Source: Mucilaginibacter agri (GTDB taxonomy: Bacteria; Bacteroidota; Bacteroidia; Sphingobacteriales; Sphingobacteriaceae). From it: 64,000 bases of DNA. The translations under genes were made by a program, and so were the position numbers. The notes under the pieces are model-generated. The model did no database searches. It was not told the DNA's origin and worked only from the letters and a program-made list of their open reading frames with translations. The stretch covers positions 992,001-1,056,000 of the forward strand of contig NZ_WWEO01000045.1 of assembly GCF_009928685.1 (NCBI RefSeq). The letters are read 5' to 3'. This document shows, one piece after another, positions 35,150-43,970 of the stretch (positions within the stretch are counted from its first letter, which is position 1; the number at the start of each line of letters is the position of its first letter).

Positions 35150-35166
35150 CTCCGAAATTTTCGGAG
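35150..35166. promoter_or_regulatory. 17-bp palindrome, candidate enhancer site
   Basis: CTCCGAAATTTTCGGAG is a perfect 8+1+8 inverted repeat in the 241-bp gap between the sigma-54 activator gene and the LysR gene. No T-tract follows, so it is unlikely to be a terminator. It lies about 125 bp upstream of a sigma-54-like -24 element, a normal distance for an NtrC-type activator site. Confidence 0.5.
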
Positions 35167-35290
35167 TTCGTCGCTTCCAAGTACTTAATTTTCGTGGGTA
35201 GGCTCAAAGCAACACTCTTATTAAAAATCAACATACTGATTTACAGATATTTATATTGATTTTCTATTTTAATTATCGTACATAAATAAC

Positions 35291-35305
35291 TGGCACGTAA
35301 TTGAT
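35291..35305 (+). promoter_or_regulatory. Sigma-54-like promoter for the LysR gene
   Basis: TGGCACG matches the sigma-54 -24 element exactly. It is followed by TAA and TTGAT, resembling the -12 TTGC element but with one base less spacing and an A for the C. Transcription would start about 20 bp before the LysR ATG. The deviation at -12 keeps confidence modest. Confidence 0.4.
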
Positions 35306-35336
35306 ACGCTAAGTGTAGTATTTATGTAGAAAAGCT

Positions 35337-36290
35337 ATGTTAAATCTCGAATGGTTAAGAACTTTTAAAGTTATATATGAAGCGGGCTCACTATCCGCCG
35401 CTGCCCAGGTTCTTTTTATTTCACAACCTGGTGTAAGCCTTCATCTCAACTCGCTGGAAACTTATATAGGCCAGCGGTTATTTGAACGTGATACAAGAAA
35501 AATGACACCAACTGACAAGGGCACAACACTATACCATGCCATAATTGATCCGGTTACAAAACTGGAAGAAACGGAGCATGTTTTCCATAGAAAAGCTAAA
35601 GCACTAAAGGCAACCATCAATATTGGTATGTATTTCGAAACCTTTCAATACACACTGGAGCCCCACATCTCAGAGCTATCATTTAACCTGGTAACCCATT
35701 TCGGCGAATACATGAAAATGCTGCAGGAACTCCACAGCGGCACACTCGACCTAATCTTAACCCCACATAATGGTACGCAACATAACTTAGAGTTTACACC
35801 TGCTATTCGCGAACGTATTGTGTTAATATGCGGAAAAAACACGCAGATTACTGATTTGCACAATATTATTGCAGGCGGTAACAAACCTGAGGTGCATACC
35901 TGGTTATCCAAACAAATTTGGTATACAACAACCGACAAGGAATATCTCAAAAAATTCTGGGCTCACAACTTCGATACCCTGCCTACTTTTCAGCCAAACT
36001 ATGTACTTCCCTATTTCAGCTCAGTGTTACGCAGTCTACGCAATGGCCAGGGCTTTGCCATAGTTCCCGAGTTTTTATGCGAAAAGGACCTCAAAGAAGA
36101 AACCGTTAAACGTGTATGGGATGACGATTGTCCCCTTGAGCGTATCTTGTATTTTGGCAAGCGAAAAAATACGCTTTATAGCAGTGAACTTAAACAACTT
36201 GAAGGAATTTTGACAAGAAGCATGGCTCAAAAAATTATCGGCTCTTTCATGCATATAATTTCGGCTAAACAATTTGGCACAAGCGCGTAA
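35337..36290 (+). CDS. LysR-family transcriptional regulator
   Basis: The 317-aa protein opens with a LysR winged-helix domain (LRTFKVIYEAGSLSAAAQVL, then FISQPGVSLHLNSLE and GQRLFERDTRKMTPT) and continues with a periplasmic-binding-like effector domain starting INIGMYFE. It should bind DNA and respond to a small molecule. It converges on the monooxygenase/DJ-1/aldehyde dehydrogenase run, which is a possible target, although LysR genes more often diverge from their targets. Upstream sits the sigma-54-like promoter, so its own expression may depend on the adjacent two-component system. Confidence 0.94.
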   Translation: MLNLEWLRTFKVIYEAGSLSAAAQVLFISQPGVSLHLNSLETYIGQRLFERDTRKMTPTDKGTTLYHAIIDPVTKLEETEHVFHRKAKALKATINIGMYFETFQYTLEPHISELSFNLVTHFGEYMKMLQELHSGTLDLILTPHNGTQHNLEFTPAIRERIVLICGKNTQITDLHNIIAGGNKPEVHTWLSKQIWYTTTDKEYLKKFWAHNFDTLPTFQPNYVLPYFSSVLRSLRNGQGFAIVPEFLCEKDLKEETVKRVWDDDCPLERILYFGKRKNTLYSSELKQLEGILTRSMAQKIIGSFMHIISAKQFGTSA

Positions 36291-36362
36291 AATTTCGAAA
36301 ACTTCATCATCTGGTTTTTGAAATGTTGCATAATGTCCAGCCCCAAACAACTAGTTGTAACT

Positions 36363-36665
36363 TTAAAACTTTAAAGGCGTCGTCAGGTTTACTTCGCGTG
36401 CAGCCAATAATGGCACTATCTTTCCAACAACTATTGTTTGAAAGTGCTCCGCATTACGATGCGCATTCAAGGCTATTTCGTCTTTATATCCCTCAAATAG
36501 CAACAGAATGTTGGGATCGGTATTATCCTGTTGTATCTTGTAGAATAAGTTACCTTCCTCTCCAGTGCTTGCTTTCACAACCTCAGGCAGCAGGCCGAGT
36601 ACACTATCCAATTGGCCTGGTTTAACCGTCCATTTGGCAATAACGTGAATTGGTGATTTTTCCAT
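36363..36665 (-). CDS. ABM-domain monooxygenase (quinol monooxygenase YgiN-like)
   Basis: The 100-aa protein matches the antibiotic-biosynthesis-monooxygenase (ferredoxin-like dimeric) family: HVIAKWTVKPGQLDSVLGLL, EEGNLFYKIQQD, LLFEGYKDEIALNAHRNAEHF. Members act on quinols or aromatic substrates without cofactor, or serve in other roles. It lies 123 bp downstream of the DJ-1/PfpI gene on the same strand, with a hairpin between them, and converges with the LysR gene. This pairing with a DJ-1-type protein fits a carbonyl/quinone stress theme. Confidence 0.85.
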   Translation of the reverse strand: MEKSPIHVIAKWTVKPGQLDSVLGLLPEVVKASTGEEGNLFYKIQQDNTDPNILLLFEGYKDEIALNAHRNAEHFQTIVVGKIVPLLAAREVNLTTPLKF

Positions 36666-36738
36666 TTTATTTTAATCTATAGCTGACACAACGCTTGTAC
36701 ATAATACCTGGATAAGGTTGCCTTTTGTGAGAAAGAGC

Positions 36739-36776
36739 CTGGTTGCCCTGATTCAAAAGAAGACCAGAGCAACCAG
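36739..36776 (-). terminator. Hairpin between DJ-1/PfpI and monooxygenase genes
   Basis: CTGGTTGC at 36739-36746 pairs with GCAACCAG at 36769-36776, and the stem can extend inward to about 12 bp with one G-U pair. The sequence after it on the minus strand is only moderately T-rich, so it may be a weak terminator or an RNA-stability element. Confidence 0.35.
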
Positions 36777-36788
36777 ACCATCTGTTAT

Positions 36789-37466
36789 TTATTTAGATGC
36801 TTCGAGTATAGCAACTACTTTTTCGCCCACTCCCGTACCAGAAGCTGGATTTTGTCCTGTTACAATATTACCATCGGCAATGCTAAATGGTTGCCAAGGT
36901 GCCACTGTATGGTAAATTGCGCCTTGAGCGGTCAATGCAGTTTGCAAATCAAACGGCACATCCGCCCGGGCATATCCATCTTCTTCCTCAGTAGTAAAAG
37001 ACGAAATATTTTTACCGTTGACCAGGTAAGACCCATCGCTCAATTTAACATTTAATAACGATACCGGTCCGTGGCATACAGCACTTACTACCGCGCCGCG
37101 TTCGTATGTCTCCTTAATTACCTTTTTTAATAACGGCGCTTCAGGTAGATCTACCATTGGCGCTAAGCCGCCGGGAACAAAGATTGCATCATAGCTACTA
37201 ACATCTACCGTTTCTAACTTAACGGCCTTCTGCATAGCAGCCCATCCCTTTCCGGTTAAAAATTTCAGGTTTGCTGGATCGCCGGCTAAATTAAGAGCGT
37301 CCAGATAAGGCGTATCTCCTGTTAGTGTTGCAAAATCAACCTGATAGCCGGCTTCATCCCATACTTCGTAAGGGTGTGCAACCTCTGGTAAAAAGTTACC
37401 TGTCCGTCTGTTGTGAGGGCCGATGGCATTAGCGTTAGATACGATGGCGAGAATTTTCTTTTTCAT
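36789..37466 (-). CDS. DJ-1/PfpI-family protein (type 1 glutamine amidotransferase-like)
   Basis: The 225-aa protein has the nucleophile elbow AVCHGP (catalytic Cys), the family opening ILAIVSNANAIG and a FVPGGLAPMVDLPEA segment, like the Hsp31/YhbO-type glyoxalase III and deglycase group. Such proteins handle methylglyoxal or damaged proteins. The neighbourhood (aldehyde dehydrogenase upstream, monooxygenase downstream) suggests carbonyl stress defence. A near-perfect CRP-type palindrome lies about 115 bp upstream of its ATG. Confidence 0.9.
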   Translation of the reverse strand: MKKKILAIVSNANAIGPHNRRTGNFLPEVAHPYEVWDEAGYQVDFATLTGDTPYLDALNLAGDPANLKFLTGKGWAAMQKAVKLETVDVSSYDAIFVPGGLAPMVDLPEAPLLKKVIKETYERGAVVSAVCHGPVSLLNVKLSDGSYLVNGKNISSFTTEEEDGYARADVPFDLQTALTAQGAIYHTVAPWQPFSIADGNIVTGQNPASGTGVGEKVVAILEASK

Positions 37467-37580
37467 GACTGTTTTATTTAATGGTGAGTACTGTATATCC
37501 TATTTTAATTTCAAATGATTTACAATACAAATTTGCCTTATTAGCATGGCGTAAGACAAGGAGGCAAGTCACAAATAAAA

Positions 37581-37596
37581 TGTGATTAGAATCACA
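37581..37596. promoter_or_regulatory. CRP/FNR-type palindrome
   Basis: TGTGATTAGAATCACA contains both half sites TGTGA and TCACA at the canonical 6-bp spacing, and the two outer bases on each side also largely fit the enterobacterial CRP consensus. It is centred about 122 bp upstream of the DJ-1/PfpI ATG and about 115 bp downstream of the aldehyde dehydrogenase stop. Confidence 0.5.
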
Positions 37597-37624
37597 CTTA
37601 GCGCCTTGTGTCGACTACATGGAA

Positions 37625-37639
37625 GGCATTTAAAATGCC
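37625..37639. repeat. 15-bp palindrome downstream of the aldehyde dehydrogenase gene
   Basis: GGCATTTAAAATGCC is a perfect 7+1+7 inverted repeat lying about 65 bp past the aldehyde dehydrogenase stop. It could be a weak terminator stem, but no U-tract follows in the minus direction; an operator is the alternative. Confidence 0.3.
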
Positions 37640-37703
37640 GTTACTGTCCGCTAAGGGTCGCCTGGAAAAATCTGAGCTAACGATACCATCACACTTAATC
37701 GCA

Positions 37704-39071
37704 TTATTTGACATACACCGTTTTTATGTTGACAAATTCGCGTATGCCAAATTCGCCAAGTTCGCGGCCATAGCCCGAGGTTTTTACCCCTCCGAATGGC
37801 AACTGAGGGATAGAACGAACCTGTGCATTAACGAAACTTGATCCCGCTTCTAATTCTGTTGCTGCTATTCTTTCACCTTTTGCGATATCACGGGTAAAAA
37901 TGGCTGAGCCCAGGCCAAAAACACTATCATTAGCTATCCTTATGGCATCTGCCTCGTCCATTGCGGAAATAATGGACGCAACCGGGCCAAACAATTCTTC
38001 CGAGTATGAAGCAACTCCCGGCTTTACATTTATCAATATGGTTGCGGGATAATAAGCGTTGTTGCCCGGTGGAATTTCGCCTCCCAAAATACAAACTGCG
38101 CCCTTAGCAATAGACCTTTGCACCTGGTCATGAAGTTCGTCACGAAGGTCGGCCCTTGCCTGCGGGCCTATTTCAGTAGCAGGATCTAAGGGGTCGCCCA
38201 TTTTCTTCGCCTTCATTTTTTCCGTAAACAATTGTGTAAATTTTTCAATAACAGACTGCTCCACAATAAACCTTTTTGCCGCAATACAACTTTGGCCGCT
38301 ATTAATCAGTCTGCTGTTAACACATACCTGTGCTGCTTCCTCCAGGTTGGCATCAGCAAGCACCACGTATGCATCGCTACCACCAAGTTCAAGTACTGTT
38401 TTTTTAAGCACAGATGCGGCTTTCATAGCCACTTGTATACCGGCATTAGTGCTGCCCGTTAGCGTTACCGCTTTAACAAGAGGATGTTCAATTATTCCCG
38501 GTACCTTTGAGGCACTGATCAGCAAAGTCAGGAAAACATCGTCGGGAAAGCCAGCCTCTTTTACGATTTCTTCAATAAAAAGTGCACAGCCGGGTACGTT
38601 GGAAGCATGCTTAAGTATTCCGCAATTACCTACAGCCAGTGCGGGAGCCAGGAAACGAAACACCTGCCATAGGGGGAAATTCCAAGGCATTACGGCAAGG
38701 ATAACTCCTAGTGGCTGAAATGATGCATAACTTTTTGATGCATCTGTCTGGATAAGCTGATCAGCGAGATGTTCCGGTCCTTTTAATGCATAGTACTCGC
38801 AGCACTCAGCGCATTTATCTACTTCTGCTTTACCCTGCGTTACAGGTTTCCCCATTTCATTAGCCATCAATATCGCCAGTTCTTCTTTTCTGGATCTGAG
38901 CACACCTGCCATATTATTTAACAGTTGGCTCCGTTTTTCATGTGAAGTACTTCTCCAGTCTTTCCAGGCAAGGTGAACCTGCTCTATTTTTGAGGATACT
39001 TCATCGGAAGATAATTCAGTGTATTCTTTGATCTTACTGCCATTTGCAGGATTAATTGATATTATGCTCAT
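37704..39071 (-). CDS. Succinate-semialdehyde/aldehyde dehydrogenase (NAD(P)+)
   Basis: The 455-aa protein has the aldehyde dehydrogenase core: MPWNFPLWQVFRFLAPAL (cofactor-domain loop), TGSTNAGIQV, general base Glu in LELGGSDAY, nucleophile Cys in NSGQSCIAAKR and EELFGPVASI. The pattern is that of the YneI/GabD succinate-semialdehyde group, though other aldehydes are possible. I use ATG 39071 (MSIISINPANG); the longer frame to 39122 adds 17 unlikely residues. It is 69 bp downstream of the alpha/beta hydrolase gene and may share its transcript. Confidence 0.93.
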   Translation of the reverse strand: MSIISINPANGSKIKEYTELSSDEVSSKIEQVHLAWKDWRSTSHEKRSQLLNNMAGVLRSRKEELAILMANEMGKPVTQGKAEVDKCAECCEYYALKGPEHLADQLIQTDASKSYASFQPLGVILAVMPWNFPLWQVFRFLAPALAVGNCGILKHASNVPGCALFIEEIVKEAGFPDDVFLTLLISASKVPGIIEHPLVKAVTLTGSTNAGIQVAMKAASVLKKTVLELGGSDAYVVLADANLEEAAQVCVNSRLINSGQSCIAAKRFIVEQSVIEKFTQLFTEKMKAKKMGDPLDPATEIGPQARADLRDELHDQVQRSIAKGAVCILGGEIPPGNNAYYPATILINVKPGVASYSEELFGPVASIISAMDEADAIRIANDSVFGLGSAIFTRDIAKGERIAATELEAGSSFVNAQVRSIPQLPFGGVKTSGYGRELGEFGIREFVNIKTVYVK

Positions 39072-39140
39072 ATCATAAAAGTTAAATTGAATTGTTACAG
39101 GAGATAAAGCTTTATACCGCACAATTGTTCTCCCTACCCC

Positions 39141-39968
39141 TTATCGGGCTGCGCGCATAATCACCTCCGCAACCTTTTCTGGTTGGGCAAGCATAGCTAC
39201 ATGGCTACTTGGAACTGAAAAGGTGATGGCCCCTATCCTTTTAGCCGCCTGGCGCTCTATTTCCGGCGATATAATATGGTCGTTTTCTGCAACCACAAAA
39301 AAACTTGGTTTGTTCTTCCAGGCAGGATTTGACACTTTGGCTTTAATACAGCTTACGTTAAATCTGCCTTGGCCTGCCGCAATAAGCCGGGCCTCAGATT
39401 CAGGCAGATCTTGTGCAAAATGATTAATTACAGCTTCGTCCTTGAGACGAATGAAGCCATCTGTGATCAGCGGATCGGTCAACCCTGGCACATTCGGAAT
39501 CTTTTTTACTTCATGAGCATCTTTTTCGATATCTTCTATGCTTTGACCTTCATCTGGTGCGTAGGCAGATGTATAAACCAATGAGGCCACTTTTTCATTA
39601 TTACCGGCCTGCGTTATTACCACGCCTCCATAAGAATGTCCAACCAAAACTACTTTTCCCGGCACTTCTGCAATCGCTCTTGTAGTGAATGCCACATCAT
39701 CATCCAGGGAGGTAAGCGGGTTTTGGACAGCAATTGTCTTATATCCTTTCTTTTGCAAAATCGGAATTACCTTATTCCACGATGAACCATCTGCGAATGC
39801 CCCGTGAACAAGCACAATAACTGGTTTTTCGCCTTCTTGTATCGATTTACTTTTCGCCGAATTAGTTTTTGAGGATGCGAATGATATGCAAATAATAGAT
39901 GCAAGCCCGGCAAACCAAACCGCAGTTGTGAGTTTCATTTTCATAAGCGTTTTTTCTAAGTTCTTCAT
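39141..39968 (-). CDS. Exported alpha/beta hydrolase
   Basis: The enzyme has the oxyanion segment VLVHGAFADGSSW, nucleophile Ser in VGHSYGG and the catalytic His in PSSHVAMLAQPEK, with FFVVAENDHIISPE supplying the acid. It resembles the ~230-aa salicylate-esterase/EstC-like hydrolases preceded by a signal peptide (TAVWFAGLASIICISFASS). The start is uncertain: ATG codons at 39989, 39968 and 39944 are in frame; 39968 is chosen because it keeps a basic N-region. Substrate unknown; it heads the run to the aldehyde dehydrogenase. Confidence 0.87.
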   Translation of the reverse strand: MKNLEKTLMKMKLTTAVWFAGLASIICISFASSKTNSAKSKSIQEGEKPVIVLVHGAFADGSSWNKVIPILQKKGYKTIAVQNPLTSLDDDVAFTTRAIAEVPGKVVLVGHSYGGVVITQAGNNEKVASLVYTSAYAPDEGQSIEDIEKDAHEVKKIPNVPGLTDPLITDGFIRLKDEAVINHFAQDLPESEARLIAAGQGRFNVSCIKAKVSNPAWKNKPSFFVVAENDHIISPEIERQAAKRIGAITFSVPSSHVAMLAQPEKVAEVIMRAAR

Positions 39969-40074
39969 ATTGTCCGTTTGCCCCCGCATAACAGGGGAAA
40001 CGTTATACCCAAATTTCGCACTGCAAATACAATCGTGTATATCAGTGGATTTATAACTGTTATGAAATAAATGA

Positions 40075-40101
40075 TAGGTTTGCGTTATCGGAACGATAGC
40101 G
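40075..40101 (+). promoter_or_regulatory. Putative promoter and inverted repeat upstream of GH16
   Basis: An exact -7 box TAGGTTTG (40075-40082) is followed at once by an inverted repeat CGTTATCG-GAA-CGATAGCG (40083-40101, 7 of 8 pairs). The repeat would sit at the transcription start, a typical repressor position, or form a 5' hairpin. The leader would be about 140 nt. Confidence 0.4.
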
Positions 40102-40230
40102 CACTTTTTAACATCACGGTCTATTGATTTATCGATTCGATTACTGATTGCGGGCTACTGCTAACCCAAGTGTCGGGCAGCCCTTAGCGAGGAGATATTC
40201 GCGTTAACTATTATTATAAAATTAAATAAG

Positions 40231-41076
40231 ATGTGTAGATTTTTAGTCGGAGTACTATTGATTGCTTTCTGCTGGCCGACAATGGCGAATGGTCAGGAAA
40301 AGGAAAACGAAGCCGGAAAATATAAGCTGGTATGGGCTGATGAATTCAACAATGAGGGAGCACCAGATAGTGCCAATTGGAATTACGAACATGGATTTGT
40401 GCGTAATAATGAGCAGCAATGGTACCAAAAGCAAAACGCGGTTTGTCACAAAGGTTTATTAATGATAGAGGCACGGCGTGAAAACTTTCCTAATCCTAAC
40501 TACGCAGAAGGCAACAAAAACTGGAAAAACAATAGGAAGTTTATTGATTACACCTCGTCCAGTATCAATACCAGCAGTTTGCACAGTTGGCAGTATGGAC
40601 GCTTTACAATGCGCGCCCGTATCCCGGTAAAACCAGGGATGTGGCCAGCTTTTTGGGCATTGGGTGTTAATAAACCCTGGCCTTCAAATGGCGAGATTGA
40701 TATTATGGAGTATTATCAAGGTAATCTGTTAGCCAATATAGCTATTGGTACAGATAAACCCTATAAGGCTAAATGGTACAGCACGAAACGGCCAATAGAT
40801 AGCCTGGATAAAAACTGGGCTAGTAAGTTCCATATTTGGCGAATGGATTGGGACAGTGAGCAGATAAGTTTATATGTTGACGATACATTGCTTAGTCGCG
40901 CCGCTGTTAAAGACCTGGTGAACCAGGATGGTAGTGGCTTTAACCCTTTTATGCAGCCTCAGTACATTTTACTTAACCTGGCCGTTGGTGGCGATAACGG
41001 AGGCGACCCTACCACTACCAAATTTCCTCAACGCTATGAAATAGATTATGTACGAGTGTATCAAAAGGCTAAGTAA
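40231..41076 (+). CDS. GH16 endo-beta-glucanase-type hydrolase
   Basis: The 281-aa secreted enzyme has a signal peptide (MCRFLVGVLLIAFCWPTM, cut after ANGQ) and the GH16 jelly-roll signature NGEIDIMEYY, whose two Glu residues are nucleophile and acid/base. The flanking WADEFN, WNYEHG, FTMRARIPVKPGMWPAFW and YEIDYVRVYQK segments complete the family pattern. GH16 members of this type cleave beta-1,3/1,4-glucans or related galactans; laminarinase or lichenase activity is the likeliest. It is a single gene with its own promoter and no SusCD neighbours in view. Confidence 0.94.
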   Translation: MCRFLVGVLLIAFCWPTMANGQEKENEAGKYKLVWADEFNNEGAPDSANWNYEHGFVRNNEQQWYQKQNAVCHKGLLMIEARRENFPNPNYAEGNKNWKNNRKFIDYTSSSINTSSLHSWQYGRFTMRARIPVKPGMWPAFWALGVNKPWPSNGEIDIMEYYQGNLLANIAIGTDKPYKAKWYSTKRPIDSLDKNWASKFHIWRMDWDSEQISLYVDDTLLSRAAVKDLVNQDGSGFNPFMQPQYILLNLAVGGDNGGDPTTTKFPQRYEIDYVRVYQKAK

Positions 41077-41172
41077 CTAAGGCATAAACCGCTCATTTAA
41101 GTTGAGTGCGATATATCGAGTTACAGAAAGCAGAAGAAATGCTGTTAGGTTAAACAGCACTTCTCACTTCAT

Positions 41173-42807
41173 TTAGCTTTGTTCAATCTCTTTCAGGCTA
41201 TCCATTTTTTTGTAGGCTAAAAACCCTTTGATATCTTCAAAGTGTTCGCGCACGCGCTTGTTCCCAAATTCAAATACTTTTTCTGCCAATCCATCTAAGA
41301 AATCCCGGTCGTGAGAAACGAGGATCAAAGTGCCATCAAAATCTTTAAGTGCATCTTTAATTATATCCTTAGTCTTCATGTCCAAATGGTTTGTTGGCTC
41401 ATCCAGTATTAACAGATTCACTGGCTCTAACAGCAGCTTGATCATGGCTAAACGGGTTTTTTCTCCCCCTGAAAGAACCTTTACTTTTTTAGTAATGTCG
41501 TCGCCGCTGAACATAAACGCGCCTAAAAGGTCTTTGATCTTTACCGTGCCATCGCTAAGCGGAATTTGATCAATTGTTTCAAATACGGTTAAGTTACCAT
41601 CCAGCAAGGCTGCCTGATTTTGGGCAAAGTATCCGATCTTGGAGTTGTGACCAACTTTTAAGCTTCCCTCAAAATCTATCTCGTTCATGATCGCTTTGAT
41701 CATTGTCGACTTACCTTCACCATTTTTACCAACAAAGGCCACCTTTTCTCCTCGCTCAATCACCATGGATGCATTTTTGAACACAACATGGTCTCCATAG
41801 GTTTTGGTAAGGTCTTCTACCATTACAGGGTATTGTCCAGAGCGTGGCGATGGCGGAAATTTCAACCTCAGTGCCGAGGTATCCACTTCGTCAATTTCAA
41901 TAATTTCGAGTTTCTCCAGCATCTTCACACGCGATTGTACCTGCAAAGTTTTTGAGTAAGTCCCCCTGAAACGATCTATGAATTCCTGATTGTCTGCAAT
42001 AAAGCGTTGTTGTTCTTCGTAAGCTTTCAACTGGTGCACTCGGCGATCGGCACGTAATTGTAGGTAATGACTGTATTTGGCTTTATAATCATATATACGC
42101 CCCATGGTAACCTCAATGGTGCGATTGGTAATATTATCAACAAAAGCACGATCGTGTGAAATTACCATCACCGCCTTTGCCGAATTGATAAGGAATTCTT
42201 CCAACCACTGGATACTCTCGATATCCATGTGATTGGTAGGCTCATCCAATAAAATAAGATCCGGCTTTTTTAATAAAATTTTGGCCAACTCAATACGCAT
42301 ACGCCATCCCCCCGAAAACTCAGAGGTTTGACGGCCAAAGTCAGAACGCTCAAAACCCAGGCCTTTGAGAACCTTCTCTACCTCAGCATCATAGTTATTC
42401 CCTTCTACGGTATAAACTTTCTCACTCAGTTCAGAAACCCTCTCAATCAGCTTCATGTAGTCGTCACTCTCGTAATCGGTGCGAATATTAAGCTGTTCAT
42501 TTAACTCTTCAAGCTCCTTTTCCATTTGGTTTGCTTCTGCAAAAGCCTTCATGGTTTCTTCAAAAACAGTGACTTTATCTTCGGTAAGCAAATGCTGTGG
42601 TAGATAAGCAATTACCGCATCTTTAGGTCCGGTTACATTACCTGTGGTAGGTTTAGCAACATCGGCAATAATTTTAAGGATGGTAGATTTACCTGCACCA
42701 TTCTTGCCCATGAGGGCTATTTTATCGTTCTCGTTTATTGAGAAGGTTACATCACTAAACAGCGTTGTTCCGCCAAATGAAACGGAAATGTTATTTACAT
42801 TGATCAC
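41173..42807 (-). CDS. ABC-F family ATPase (EttA/YbiT/Uup type)
   Basis: The 544-aa protein contains two ABC cassettes (Walker A GKNGAGKST and GKNGEGKST; signatures SGGWRMR and SGGEKTR; Walker B LILLDEPTNH and LLILDEPTNH) joined by the ABC-F linker of ~80 residues rich in charged helices (RADRRVHQLKAYEEQQRFI). There are no membrane segments, so it acts in the cytoplasm, probably on the ribosome E site. The general form is that of housekeeping ABC-F proteins rather than antibiotic-resistance forms. An exact -7 box lies 26 bp upstream. Confidence 0.94.
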   Translation of the reverse strand: MINVNNISVSFGGTTLFSDVTFSINENDKIALMGKNGAGKSTILKIIADVAKPTTGNVTGPKDAVIAYLPQHLLTEDKVTVFEETMKAFAEANQMEKELEELNEQLNIRTDYESDDYMKLIERVSELSEKVYTVEGNNYDAEVEKVLKGLGFERSDFGRQTSEFSGGWRMRIELAKILLKKPDLILLDEPTNHMDIESIQWLEEFLINSAKAVMVISHDRAFVDNITNRTIEVTMGRIYDYKAKYSHYLQLRADRRVHQLKAYEEQQRFIADNQEFIDRFRGTYSKTLQVQSRVKMLEKLEIIEIDEVDTSALRLKFPPSPRSGQYPVMVEDLTKTYGDHVVFKNASMVIERGEKVAFVGKNGEGKSTMIKAIMNEIDFEGSLKVGHNSKIGYFAQNQAALLDGNLTVFETIDQIPLSDGTVKIKDLLGAFMFSGDDITKKVKVLSGGEKTRLAMIKLLLEPVNLLILDEPTNHLDMKTKDIIKDALKDFDGTLILVSHDRDFLDGLAEKVFEFGNKRVREHFEDIKGFLAYKKMDSLKEIEQS

Positions 42808-42832
42808 AGTATGGGAATATTGAAATTATCGG

Positions 42833-42840
42833 CAAAGATA
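42833..42840 (-). promoter_or_regulatory. Putative -7 box of the ABC-F gene
   Basis: The minus strand reads TATCTTTG, matching TAnnTTTG exactly, 26 bp before the ATG at 42807 and inside the 133-bp gap after the HAD gene. Confidence 0.35.
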
Positions 42841-42940
42841 AGAGAAAGACGGGTGAATAAGGCGAGAGAATGTAAAGGCTCGCCAAAGGTATTATAAATA
42901 TCCATTATGTTGAAACAGAACGATAAGGCCACTACTGCCT

Positions 42941-43732
42941 TTAAATGATTTGATAGTGCAATAGCGCTTTCCAAATCCCGTCGTTATCGGTGTCGTCGGT
43001 TATATAGTCTGCAACCTCTTTAACGTTTTGATTAGCGTTACCCATGGCCACACCGATTCCGGTGCGTTTCAGCATCTCAATATCGTTACCACCGTCGCCG
43101 AAAGCCATGGTTTCGGTTATTGCTATTCCGAAAAAGTTGCAAAAGGTTTCAATGCCAATCGCTTTACTTAAACCATTTGCATTAACATCTGCAAATAATG
43201 GTGTCCAACGGGTGGCTACCGAATTGGGCATAACTTCCCTCATAAATTGTGGTTCATCATCAGGCCTAAGGAAAATATTGGCCTGGAGCACATTGTTTAT
43301 CTTAGCGGTACTACGATCTAACATGGGTGGCACCGGCAAGTTGAGATGCGCATACATTCCTGCCACCTCTGCAGTGGTATCGTTAACCTTTACACTATCT
43401 TCGTACATCAGCGCAAAACTGATAGGGTCGCTCAAACTATAGTCTAGTAAACGCTTAATGTCAGCCGAATCAATCGCCTGGCGGTGCAATACGGTGCCCT
43501 CTCTAGTGGCACAGTAGCCACCATTAAAGCAAATATACCCGTCAAATTCTATTTCCTTAACGTGATCGAGAGAATTGATTGACCGACCAGTTGAAATAAT
43601 CACTTTAATACCTTTATTCCGAAGATTCTGAATGGCAAGTTTTGTCGATTCGGCAACAGCATTGGTTTTAAAACTAACCAAGGTACCGTCGATATCAAAA
43701 AATACAGCTTTAATCGTATGAGAAACGTTCAT
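42941..43732 (-). CDS. Cof-type HAD phosphatase
   Basis: The protein (263 aa from ATG 43732) has HAD motif I in FFDIDGTLVSF, motif II in VIISTGRS, a Cof-type C2 cap, and the C-terminal motif AFGDGGNDIEML with its two metal-binding Asp residues. Such enzymes dephosphorylate sugar phosphates, flavin or PLP intermediates; the substrate is not readable from sequence. The frame extends to 43762 but those ten residues do not fit the family. It lies upstream of the ABC-F gene on the same strand; cotranscription is possible but the ABC-F gene has its own -7 box. Confidence 0.92.
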   Translation of the reverse strand: MNVSHTIKAVFFDIDGTLVSFKTNAVAESTKLAIQNLRNKGIKVIISTGRSINSLDHVKEIEFDGYICFNGGYCATREGTVLHRQAIDSADIKRLLDYSLSDPISFALMYEDSVKVNDTTAEVAGMYAHLNLPVPPMLDRSTAKINNVLQANIFLRPDDEPQFMREVMPNSVATRWTPLFADVNANGLSKAIGIETFCNFFGIAITETMAFGDGGNDIEMLKRTGIGVAMGNANQNVKEVADYITDDTDNDGIWKALLHYQII

Positions 43733-43970
43733 ACGACAAATATCGTAATTCGAGCGCTGCAATACACAAAAGGATTCTAAATTTCCGCTTATTTAGAGCT
43801 TTTATAACAATTCGGTAACGTAACGGGGGCAAAAGAATGTACTGGCTGACAATAGGATTTTAGAAAGGACCCAAATTTCTTGTCATATTAAGCCTAATAA
43901 AAACTAAATAAATTTTATCGCCGCCAATATGGAAATGCTATATTAGTGTAATTAAAACACTTATTATACC

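Noticed and set aside
41132..41165. GCTGTT/AACAGC hairpin between GH16 and ABC-F as a terminator
   Set aside because: Short stem, interrupted arms and no T-tract in either direction.
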